A DNA stretch of 10,052 bases from Clostridiales bacterium (GTDB lineage: Bacteria > Bacillota_E > Sulfobacillia > Sulfobacillales > JAIMBI01), in NCBI GenBank assembly GCA_027318915.1, contig DAHVOH010000097.1, positions 1 through 10,052 on the forward strand, given 5' to 3'. The position numbers and the translations under genes are program-made. Of the stretch, positions 1-5,895 are shown piece after piece. Position 1 is the first letter of the stretch; the number at the start of each line of letters is the position of its first letter. Below the pieces are notes generated by a model. The model was not told the DNA's origin. It did not search any database and saw nothing but the letters and a program-made list of their open reading frames with translations.

Positions 1-211
1 GATGCCCAAGCTGGAGTCCGAGGAGAATCCATCCCTCCAGCGCCGAGCGTAACTCTGCAGCTGCCTCGGCACGTGTCTGTCCTTCACCCCAGACCCCGTC
101 ACAGACGGGAATCTCAGCAAACCATCGCCCGTCTTCCATCGGAGTATAGACCGCATAAGCGAGCGCTGCTTCGCAATAGTCAGTGAAAACGCCGTGCGCC
201 ATGGTGACCAC
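1..211 (-). CDS. HicB-like antitoxin, 5' part (runs off left edge)
   Basis: The minus strand encodes about 70 residues before the window ends. After a short lead they read DGRWFAEIPVCDGVWGEGQT and then a helix with RAEAAAELRSALEGWILLGL. This is the typical HicB order: a strand with G-R-W-F-A-E-I-P, a G-(x)-G-x-T turn, then the alanine-rich helix of the partial RNase H-like fold. HicB proteins neutralise the mRNA interferase HicA and usually repress their own operon. GTG at 211 is preferred over ATG at 202, because GGAGG at 222-218 lies 6 nt before the GTG but 15 nt before the ATG. A TTGACA lies further upstream on the same strand, without a convincing -10. No intact hicA precedes the gene; it could follow outside the window, or this may be a solitary HicB. 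The C-terminal DNA-binding part is not visible. Confidence 0.75.
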   Translation of the reverse strand, partial: MVTMAHGVFTDYCEAALAYAVYTPMEDGRWFAEIPVCDGVWGEGQTRAEAAAELRSALEGWILLGLQLGH

Positions 212-378
212 AAGACCCCTCCTCCAGCATACCCTTCGGTGGTGTACGTTGTTGTCGCATGGGGCACAAATGGGCGACGCCTATCGCCATAATGCATCAC
301 GATCCGCCTAGTGTGCTTAGCATTTCACTGAGACGGCGGGCTGTCAAGCGATTGCAGAACGGGTTGCATTACGGTGAC

Positions 379-930
379 TCAGGCCTTTTTCAAGGCGCGG
401 GTCAGCGTGGACCGCGACACGTGCAGGATCTCGGCAATCTGACCGAGGGTCATGGCGGGGTCTGCCAACAGGTGGCGGGCCATGGCGACCTGACGGGGGG
501 TCAGCTTGCGCGGGCGGCCGCCCCGATGACCACGGGCCCGGGCCGCGTGCAGACCAGCTTGGGTGCGTTCGCGGATGAGGGCCCGCTCAAACTCGGCGAG
601 CGCCGCGAAGAGATGAAAGACGAGCTGGCCCCCCGGGGTGGTGGTGTCCATCGCCTCTTGCAGGCTTTTGAAGCCGATGGACCGGTCCCGCAAGGTGTTC
701 ACGAGGCCGACCAGGTCCACGAGAGACCGGCCGAGCCGGTCGAGGCGCCAGACGACGAGGACGTCGCCGGGCCGGGCGTAGGCGAGGGCGTCCTGCAGGC
801 CGGGCCGGTCGAAGCGGGCGCCGGATCCGACATCCGTGAAAAGACGGTCGCAACCGGCCTGGGTCAGGGCGTCGACTTGCAAGGCCAGCTGCTGGTCGTC
901 GGTGGACACGCGGGCGTAGCCGATGTGCAT
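379..930 (-). CDS. Serine recombinase (resolvase/invertase family), 183 aa
   Basis: A site-specific recombinase of the small serine family, which cuts DNA through a 5'-phosphoserine link and exchanges strands at a 2-bp crossover. The N-terminal catalytic domain shows IGYARVSTDDQ with nucleophile Ser9 and Arg7, and VVWRLDRLGRS at about 60-69 with the active-site arginines. The long E helix follows (FHLFAALAEFERALIRERT, 105-123), then GRPRKL and a C-terminal helix-turn-helix at about 160-181 (TLGQIAEILHVSRSTLTRAL). Length is normal for Tn3 resolvases and DNA invertases, so the gene looks intact. ATG at 930 is chosen because GGAGG precedes it by 5 nt and the protein then begins directly at the first strand; a longer frame up to 1011 lacks family similarity and would cover the inverted repeat at 951-1011. 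No transposase lies beside it, so it may be a stand-alone resolvase or invertase, or a remnant of a larger element. Confidence 0.93.
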   Translation of the reverse strand: MHIGYARVSTDDQQLALQVDALTQAGCDRLFTDVGSGARFDRPGLQDALAYARPGDVLVVWRLDRLGRSLVDLVGLVNTLRDRSIGFKSLQEAMDTTTPGGQLVFHLFAALAEFERALIRERTQAGLHAARARGHRGGRPRKLTPRQVAMARHLLADPAMTLGQIAEILHVSRSTLTRALKKA

Positions 931-950
931 GGACACCTCCGGGCGCGATG

Positions 951-1011
951 GGTCAAAACTCGTGGGAGGCCCACTCTTTCGCATCATTGATTGTGCCATG
1001 AGTTCTGACAC
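951..1011. repeat. Imperfect inverted repeat upstream of the recombinase gene
   Basis: The arm GGTCAAAACTCGTGG (951-965) matches the reverse complement of CCATGAGTTCTGACA (997-1011) at most positions, with 31 bp between the arms. The arms share GTCARAACTCRTGG. The position, directly upstream of the recombinase start, is where resolvase systems carry accessory binding sites. Its role as a binding site is inferred. Confidence 0.5.
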
Positions 1012-1057
1012 CCGCCAAGGCGCGACGGAAGGGTGAGGGGGAGTGCGGAGGAGGCAT

Positions 1058-1083
1058 GCGTCAAAAACGGTCGTTTTTGCGAC
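1058..1083. repeat. Candidate serine-recombinase crossover site
   Basis: CAAAAACG (1062-1069) and CGTTTTTG (1072-1079) are perfect inverted arms around the non-palindromic dinucleotide GT (1070-1071). Outside them GCGTC recurs on both sides with a 2-nt offset. Two 12-bp half-sites around a central dinucleotide is the layout of small serine recombinase crossover sites, such as hix of Hin. The A/T tracts next to the centre also resemble hix. The site lies 128 bp upstream of the recombinase start. The stem is too AT-rich to be a usual terminator. Confidence 0.4.
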
Positions 1084-1168
1084 GCGACGGCGCGGTACCG
1101 GGTAGGCATGTCCGACGTCCTACTCCGTGTGGTAGGATGGCGCCAAGACCTGGGTCGGGAGGGATATC

Positions 1169-1352
1169 GTGTCCCGGCGTGTTCGGTATGCCGGCAGCGA
1201 CCTCATGATCCCCGGCTTCGCCCCCCCGCCTGCTGGTGGAGGCGGACGGCCTCGCATGGTGGGTGAGCGACGTGAGCGATCTCCAAGACCAAACCGTGTG
1301 GTGGTTCTGGTGGACCAACGCGGTCAGCGGCCAGAAGGCGGTGCCGAGCTAG
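1169..1352 (+). pseudogene. Small unknown gene with apparent frameshift in a C7 run
   Basis: GGGAGG at 1157-1162 lies 6 nt before GTG at 1169. The frame begins MSRRVRYAGSDLMIPGFA. It then meets seven C at 1221-1227, after which the coding-like frame is the next one, reading LLVEADGLAWWVSDVSDL and a tryptophan-rich segment (TVWWFWWTNAVSGQKAVPS) to TAG at 1350-1352. In that second frame almost every third codon position is G or C, as in nearby genes, whereas the original frame loses this pattern until it becomes the next gene. With one C fewer the two halves would join into a single protein of about 60 residues. This could be a true mutation, a sequencing error in the homopolymer, or slippage. 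I do not recognise the product. Confidence 0.35.
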
Positions 1353-1612
1353 TGAGCGAAAGACACATAGCCGTCCGGAAGGAACCGCCATGCCCTGTTC
1401 CCCTGGACGAGGCACTCGCCGACCAGTGGATCGATGCCTGGCTCAGCGCCCTGCGGGCCGACGGCGCGTCCGACGCCACGCTACGACGGCGGGCAGAAGC
1501 GCTGGCCCAGGCGGTAACAGTCGGAGCGCAGGACGTCGAGACCCGGCGCGCGAGACAGGCGTTCACACGGTGGCTCGCGGCGAAGCCTCCCACGGAGTCG
1601 GCTGGAATCTAA
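1352..1612 (+). CDS. Small hypothetical protein, 86 aa
   Basis: The GTG start overlaps the TAG of the preceding small gene by one base (TAGTG), so translation is probably coupled; no strong ribosome binding site of its own is seen. The protein is mostly helical in appearance and highly charged: PLDEALADQWIDAWLSALRA, then an arginine/alanine-rich helix (ATLRRRAEALAQAV), then ETRRARQAFTRWLAAKP. The pattern of a WL-x-x-L helix followed by an S/T-turn and a second helix weakly recalls the SAM-like N-terminal domain of tyrosine recombinases, but no catalytic domain follows, so I do not assign it. Strong G/C at third codon positions supports real coding. The same frame is open back to 1169, so an alternative is one 147-aa protein, but the upstream part lacks coding character. 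Confidence 0.5.
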   Translation: MSERHIAVRKEPPCPVPLDEALADQWIDAWLSALRADGASDATLRRRAEALAQAVTVGAQDVETRRARQAFTRWLAAKPPTESAGI

Positions 1613-1840
1613 GGCATCGAAGACCTTGGTGCCGGTACGGTCAACCGGGGTTCGGGCGCTGGACCCAATTCGGCCGGGTCCCAAAAGCGCCCTGCCCCGG
1701 CACCAGCGCGAGAGAAGTGCGACGCCTCCACCGGACGGCGACCGGACTCGACGAGGGGGAGGCCATCCTGGGATCGTGGAATCCATCGTGAGATGTCAAC
1801 AGGCTTCGCTTTCGGGGGACGGTGAGGAGGAGTACACAGC

Positions 1841-2605
1841 GTGGCATCCCGGACATCGCAGACCAAGCGTCAGCAGATTGAGGCCGCCGCCTTGGCCATC
1901 TTGGAACAGCACCCGCACGGTGTGGGCTATGCCGAGCTCAAGAGTCTTATTCAGCAGGCCCATCCTGGCGCGTTCAATGCTCACACCGTCGATGGGACCA
2001 TCTGGAATTTGGATCGCAAGTATCCGGACCGCGTCGCCAAACCGGAGCGGGGTTTGTTCATCTTGCAACAGTTTCGTGAGACCGCGGGTCCCGGAGGCGA
2101 TGACAGAAACCGCGGAGTCAAGCCCGCCGAGGAGGTGTTTTACCAACCGCTGGCCCACTGGCTCGAAACAATGGAGGAAGTCACGCGGGCCATTGCCTTG
2201 GGCGGCAATGCCTTTCAAGACAAGTGGGGTACGCCCGATGTCATCGGGGTGCGCGAGTCGCGACGGAGCGACATCATTCAGATGCCCACAGAAATCGTAT
2301 CAGCCGAAATCAAGACCGACGCCAAGGAACTCATTACGGCGTTCGGACAAGCCTGTGCATACCAGGTGTTTAGTCACAAAGTGTGGTTGGTGATCCCGGC
2401 CTCATCCAAGGACATACCCCGCGTCGATTCGTTGTGCCAAATCTTTGGGCTAGGCCTCGTCACGTTCGACGTGGCGTCTGCCAACGACCCCAATTTCCAG
2501 ATGCGGGAACGCCCCCTGAAACACGACCCCGACTGGTTTTATGTGAATCAGCACCTCAAGGTCATCGAGGAACGCCTGTTTGGGGGTCAAGTGCGCGGCC
2601 GATGA
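1841..2605 (+). CDS. Winged-helix plus PD-(D/E)XK nuclease-like protein, 254 aa
   Basis: Predicted DNA-acting nuclease. Residues 8-77 look like a winged helix (HARE/Mrr_N-like): helices around LAILEQHPHGVGYAELKSLI and TVDGTIWNLDRKY, ending in a wing with RVAKPERGLFIL. Residues 95-210 have the PD-(D/E)XK order: a helix with EEVFYQPLAHWLE, then TPDVIGV with Asp133, a strand with AEIK (Glu156, Lys158), a helix with ELITAFGQACAYQVF, and a strand KVWLVIP. These are the metal-binding and catalytic positions seen in restriction endonuclease-like folds. GTG at 1841 follows AGGAGG at 1825-1830 by 10 nt. The gene is 60 bp from the following effector-like gene on the same strand, which suggests one transcription unit. 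Known relatives include Mrr-type restriction enzymes, but I cannot name a family. The fold is inferred from motifs; cleavage activity is not shown. Confidence 0.75.
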   Translation: MASRTSQTKRQQIEAAALAILEQHPHGVGYAELKSLIQQAHPGAFNAHTVDGTIWNLDRKYPDRVAKPERGLFILQQFRETAGPGGDDRNRGVKPAEEVFYQPLAHWLETMEEVTRAIALGGNAFQDKWGTPDVIGVRESRRSDIIQMPTEIVSAEIKTDAKELITAFGQACAYQVFSHKVWLVIPASSKDIPRVDSLCQIFGLGLVTFDVASANDPNFQMRERPLKHDPDWFYVNQHLKVIEERLFGGQVRGR

Positions 2606-2665
2606 CGACGGGTCGGCATCGGTCCTGTAGTCGGTTGGTCAAATTCGGCGGGAAGGCGGGATCGC

Positions 2666-3910
2666 TTGAACGCACCGGTCATGACACACAATCTGTTGCT
2701 GTCGGTGCCATCTGATGTGCCACCAAGAGTCATTACCGCCGTGGAACACGCCGTCAACGCCTGGAATCGGGCACATGGCACAACCAGGGGCCACATGTTT
2801 TTGGCGCGCCATTGGACTCGCGATGCCGTCCCGGAAGCGGCCGACGACCCCCAGAATATTCTGGATCGCCAATTGGTTGATCCGAGCGAGTGTCTATTGG
2901 CCATCTTTTATAGACGGCTGGGAACGCCTACGCCACGGAGTGTCTCGGGAGTCGTCGAGGAAATCGACCGCATGGTGGGGAACGGCCGAGGCTCTCATGT
3001 TGCGGTGTACTTTCTCCATACGTCGCCCCCAATGGGCGATGATGGGGGCCAGTGGGCGGCTCTGCAATCCTTCAAGCACGAGCGTCACACCGTGCTGTTC
3101 TGGCAGACGATCCGCCAACAGGAGGTCGCGGAGCGTGTCCATCAGTTTCTCGAGCACCAAGTCCAGTTGTTCGAGACGGACCTTCAGTCTGAGGCAGGAA
3201 GACCTGCTCTCCATGCTGACGCCGAGCCTCTAACAAGCGGTCCAGGTGAACAAGTTGAGTCCCCCGGCGATAGCAGCTTTCGACAGATCGTTGGAAGCCT
3301 GCACATGCGCAGTGCTGATGACGTGGCGTGGTTGTCGGTGGTGGTACAGTATCCATCGGCCTTTGCCATGGATGACCACTGGAAACAGGCGGTGGTGAAC
3401 CTCGCTGCTCGGTTGTTCGACCGTCCCCCCGACCGCCTGCAACGCCGGGTGTTGCCCGACTACGTAAGGTGTTGGAGCGGCGATGACCCAAAACAAACCC
3501 TGTCGCTGCACGGCAGCGGCGTCTTGGACTGGGGGCGTGCGCTGCCTGGTGATCCCCTCCCGCTGGCGGATGTCGTAGCGGCTCTGGGCCTCGGCCTCCG
3601 GTGGCTTGCGCGGGATCCTCTGATGTTGCCAGAGACTGCCGCCGTCGTGCGCACGGTGGTCGCTCTATCGAACCTCCCCCAGAAGGGGGTGAGCCCGCAG
3701 GGGCTATTCACGCTGGAGCCACTCGGAACCAGCTTCCCCTGGGGTCACACGGTCCGACGAGAATACGACCTGGCCCCGGCGAATTGGCTCGACTGCGTCT
3801 TGCGATTCTGCGACGACCTGTTGGCTGAAGAAGGCTATGTCGGTCACCACGACATGCTCTACCAGCAGAAAATAGCACTCGCGCGGGCGTTGGCCGAGCA
3901 GCCCTGGTAG
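2666..3910 (+). CDS. DUF4062-like (TIR/NDT-like) effector-domain protein, 414 aa
   Basis: The N-terminal 170 residues resemble DUF4062-type Rossmann-like domains, found in many bacterial defence and NLR-like proteins. The key block is at about 63-104: QNILDRQLVDPSECLLAIFY, RRLGTPTP, then SGVVEEIDRMV with Glu98/Glu99, followed by VAVYFLHTSPP and a conserved QWAALQSFKHER segment. Family members usually have DI instead of EC in this block. A low-complexity linker (about 172-203) leads to a C-terminal region (204-414) that I do not recognise. It is rich in hydrophobic helices, has many tryptophans and ends in a helical tail; no transmembrane pair or NTPase motif is seen. TTG at 2666 is chosen because GGAAGG at 2651-2656 sits 9 nt upstream; ATG at 2681 lacks a ribosome site. 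Together with the upstream nuclease-like gene it resembles a sensor/effector pair. Catalysis (for example on NAD+ or nucleotides) is inference. Confidence 0.7.
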   Translation: MNAPVMTHNLLLSVPSDVPPRVITAVEHAVNAWNRAHGTTRGHMFLARHWTRDAVPEAADDPQNILDRQLVDPSECLLAIFYRRLGTPTPRSVSGVVEEIDRMVGNGRGSHVAVYFLHTSPPMGDDGGQWAALQSFKHERHTVLFWQTIRQQEVAERVHQFLEHQVQLFETDLQSEAGRPALHADAEPLTSGPGEQVESPGDSSFRQIVGSLHMRSADDVAWLSVVVQYPSAFAMDDHWKQAVVNLAARLFDRPPDRLQRRVLPDYVRCWSGDDPKQTLSLHGSGVLDWGRALPGDPLPLADVVAALGLGLRWLARDPLMLPETAAVVRTVVALSNLPQKGVSPQGLFTLEPLGTSFPWGHTVRREYDLAPANWLDCVLRFCDDLLAEEGYVGHHDMLYQQKIALARALAEQPW

Positions 3911-3925
3911 AGGCTGAAAACCGTC

Positions 3926-3947
3926 CGGGGTCAGACTATCCGCATAG
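3926..3947 (+). repeat. Imperfect direct repeat, copy 1
   Basis: CGGGGTCAGA followed by CTATCCGCATAG. The copy at 9155-9173 reads CGGGGTCAGA then TACCCATAG, so the two align with three single-base gaps. They flank the LacI/MBL/CoA-transferase/NifX-like/MFS block. A shared 10-mer alone is expected by chance in 10 kb; only the extended match makes it notable. Confidence 0.25.
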
Positions 3948-4204
3948 GCCGGCACTCCCTACGCGGAGTGGTAACATGCTGCGGGGTCCAGCCCTAAGGC
4001 CGAAGCACCGGCTTCGTACCGAGTGCTCGGCCGCCGCCAGTGGCTTCTCGGGCTCCGCGAGGTCGTGGTGGACGTCGTGGCACTCATCGGGACGAACGCG
4101 AGCCCCTGGGAAGAGCAGGTCGATCTGGGTGAGACGCCCGAAGCGCAGAACGTCAACGGGTCGTCCCAGGATGGCACCGAACGGTCAAGTCCAAGTTTGT
4201 GTGT

Positions 4205-4225
4205 AAAAGTGTCCCTCTGGGGGAC
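4205..4225 (-). terminator. Possible terminator after the LacI-type gene
   Basis: On the minus strand, 5 nt after the TGA of the regulator gene, GTCCC-CCAGA-GGGAC forms a 5-bp hairpin followed by ACTTTTAC. Stem and T-run are short, so it is weak. Confidence 0.35.
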
Positions 4226-4230
4226 CGCCT

Positions 4231-5280
4231 TCATTTATCATGACTAGGGGTGGGGGACCCTTGGGAGGACGCAGAGCTGGGGACAACCAATCGGAATTCC
4301 ACCCGTTCACACACGGGGGTGTGTGAGCCACGCGCATAGTCGGATAACCACGCAACGATGCGCTGGGCCATTTGGTCCACGGGCTGTTCGATGGTAACCA
4401 GTCGACGGCCCACGATCCGGGTGAGGGAATTATAGTCGAAGCCCGTAATGAGAATGTCCTGGGGTACATGGAGACCCGCCACCATGCAGTATTGCGCCAC
4501 CCCCAAGGCCACCATGTCGTTACCACAGAAGATGCCATCGGGATGCAATTGGCACACGGTCGCGGCCCGTTCGAAACCGGCCGCAGCTGTCAACATGACG
4601 GGTTCATCGTACACAATCGTTACATCCCGTGAGGTGCCAGTCGCACCCGCGACAAAACCTTCGTACCGTTGTCGGCTCGCGTACGAGTAGTCGGGGCCGC
4701 GCAGTATGGCCACACGCTGACACCCATGGTGACGGAGATAGGCTCCGAGTGCGCGACCCGCCTCGTAATTGTCGATGCCTATGCCATAATGACCGGCGTA
4801 GAACCCTTCCGAGCCCCGATTGACGAACACCAGTGGCGTCTCGGGATGGGCGAGGGTCATCACATGATGCAACTCGCGCGGCGTGGTGCCGATGACCACG
4901 AGTCCCGATAGCATGGCCCCTCGCAAGCTGCGAATCGTTTGCTCCTGAAGACCAAAGTCGTCGCCGAGACTGACAGTCAGTAAGAGCCGGGCCCGGCGCT
5001 GCGCCGAGAGGTCCAGGGCGCGGATCATGTCCGCATAAAACACGTTCTCGAGATTGGGGACGAGGGCACCTAGAAGCCAGTCATTGCCCTTGCGCAACAT
5101 GCGCCCAATATGGTTCGGTACGTAACCCAGCTCATGGACGGCGACCCAGACCTTGTCAGCGGTCTCGGCGCTATAACGTCCCGTATGGTGGTTCAGCACG
5201 TGCGACACCGTGCTGATACTGAGGCCGCACTGGCGGGCCACATCCCGAATGGTGGCCGATGCGGGTGGATTGGGTGTCAC
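4231..5280 (-). CDS. LacI-family transcriptional regulator, 349 aa
   Basis: A DNA-binding repressor or activator of the LacI/GalR family. The N-terminal helix-turn-helix is at 10-30 (IRDVARQCGLSISTVSHVLN), with the following helix to LGYVPN and the hinge-helix region NHIGRMLRKG (56-65). Residues about 66-337 form the periplasmic-binding-protein-like sensor core: LLGALVPNLENVFYADMIRA, LSGLVVIGT, PLVFVNRG, VAILRGP, PDGIFCGNDMVALGV and ITGFDYNS are the usual family strands. Length is standard. The GTG start overlaps the stop of the MBL gene in GTGA, so it is the last gene of a three-gene operon and translationally coupled. This linkage, and the palindromic sites with a central CG at 7121-7131 and 7320-7330, suggest that it controls this operon and the divergent transporter unit, probably in response to a substrate or CoA-pathway intermediate. 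The ligand cannot be read from sequence. Confidence 0.95.
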   Translation of the reverse strand: MTPNPPASATIRDVARQCGLSISTVSHVLNHHTGRYSAETADKVWVAVHELGYVPNHIGRMLRKGNDWLLGALVPNLENVFYADMIRALDLSAQRRARLLLTVSLGDDFGLQEQTIRSLRGAMLSGLVVIGTTPRELHHVMTLAHPETPLVFVNRGSEGFYAGHYGIGIDNYEAGRALGAYLRHHGCQRVAILRGPDYSYASRQRYEGFVAGATGTSRDVTIVYDEPVMLTAAAGFERAATVCQLHPDGIFCGNDMVALGVAQYCMVAGLHVPQDILITGFDYNSLTRIVGRRLVTIEQPVDQMAQRIVAWLSDYARGSHTPVCERVEFRLVVPSSASSQGSPTPSHDK

Positions 5281-5894
5281 GACACCACGTCAGCTACCGC
5301 AAAAGGATTCCCGTGTCCGGGAATAACCCAATCCGACACCTCTAAGATTCTTCGCAGGCTTGCTCTGGCCAGCTCTTCTGAATGGAACACCAGCCGGGGA
5401 CAACCTTGTCGCGCATCTTCGATATGGGCGACCGCATCACCGGCCACTGTGACGCGCCCAGCGCTTGTCGCAACACGAACGGCCAGATGATTCGCGGTGT
5501 GGCCGGGCACCAGAAAAATCTCGGCCACACCCGCGACGCAGTCACCTTCCTGCACGGCGACCATCGGGACACCGAGCACATCCACCAACGTGGCTCGGTC
5601 TAGCGTCCCGACCATCGGATTGGCGTAGATGGACACGCGGGCGAATTGACGGACGTTGGCGCAATGGTCCCAATGAAAGTGTGTCAAGACCAGATCTGTC
5701 ACCGGGGGCAAGCTCTGTAGGCGTTCGCGTAAAGCGTCCCACTGATTGAACCCTCCCGTATCCACCAGAACGTGACGGGTCGCCGTCCGAATGGATGTCA
5801 CGGTCGCCAGCACCAGCCGCCCCGCTTTCGCCTCCTGTACCGAGCCGATCAGGAGAGGCTCCACAATCACGTCGGACGATATTGCCGATGTCAT
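5277..5894 (-). CDS. MBL-fold metallo-hydrolase, 205 aa
   Basis: A metallo-beta-lactamase-fold hydrolase. All metal ligands are visible: THFHWDH (His72, His74, Asp76, His77), VPGHTANH (His132), AGDAVAH (Asp153) and IPGHGNP (His194). The early strand HVLVDTGG precedes them. Overall shape and length resemble the MBLAC1/glyoxalase-II-like group, whose members act on esters, thioesters or lactones. ATG at 5894 starts one base after the TAA of the CoA-transferase gene, and the frame overlaps the regulator start by 4 bp. A longer frame to 6002 exists but would lie inside the transferase gene and adds a sequence with no family match. Next to a CoA-transferase, a thioesterase or lactonase step in the same pathway is plausible, but the substrate is unknown. 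There is no signal peptide, so it is cytoplasmic. Confidence 0.93.
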   Translation of the reverse strand: MTSAISSDVIVEPLLIGSVQEAKAGRLVLATVTSIRTATRHVLVDTGGFNQWDALRERLQSLPPVTDLVLTHFHWDHCANVRQFARVSIYANPMVGTLDRATLVDVLGVPMVAVQEGDCVAGVAEIFLVPGHTANHLAVRVATSAGRVTVAGDAVAHIEDARQGCPRLVFHSEELARASLRRILEVSDWVIPGHGNPFAVADVVS

Positions 5895-5895
5895 G

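Larger units (their letters stand above)
3911..4230. other. 320-bp gap without a supported gene
   Basis: Short open frames exist on both strands (for example 4023-4247 plus and 3959-4234 minus), but neither has a ribosome site, a recognisable domain or a clear coding bias. The gap contains a short imperfect repeat (3926-3947) also found near 9155, a sequence resembling an IS256-family end (4183-4208) and a possible terminator for the lacI-type gene. Decayed mobile DNA is a reasonable guess. Confidence 0.5.

Noticed and set aside
212..330. Possible hicA remnant upstream of hicB on the minus strand
   Set aside because: One frame gives a basic HYGDRRRPFVPH stretch faintly like HicA, but it lacks the G-S-H motif in frame and the C-terminal helix; too weak to call.
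259..990. Long plus-strand open frame (243 codons)
   Set aside because: It lies antisense over the well-supported serine recombinase and shows no domain; it is a by-product of high GC.
931..1011. N-terminal extension of the recombinase to 1011
   Set aside because: Extra residues have no family counterpart, and ATG 930 has GGAGG upstream.
1626..2393. Plus-strand open frame of 255 codons
   Set aside because: Most of it overlaps the nuclease-like gene in another frame, with proline/arginine/serine-rich sequence, no ribosome site and no domain.
3959..4247. Short open frames on both strands in the gap after the DUF4062-like gene
   Set aside because: They overlap each other, lack ribosome sites and give no recognisable domain; comparison by eye with TnpB and IS256 transposase tails was not convincing.
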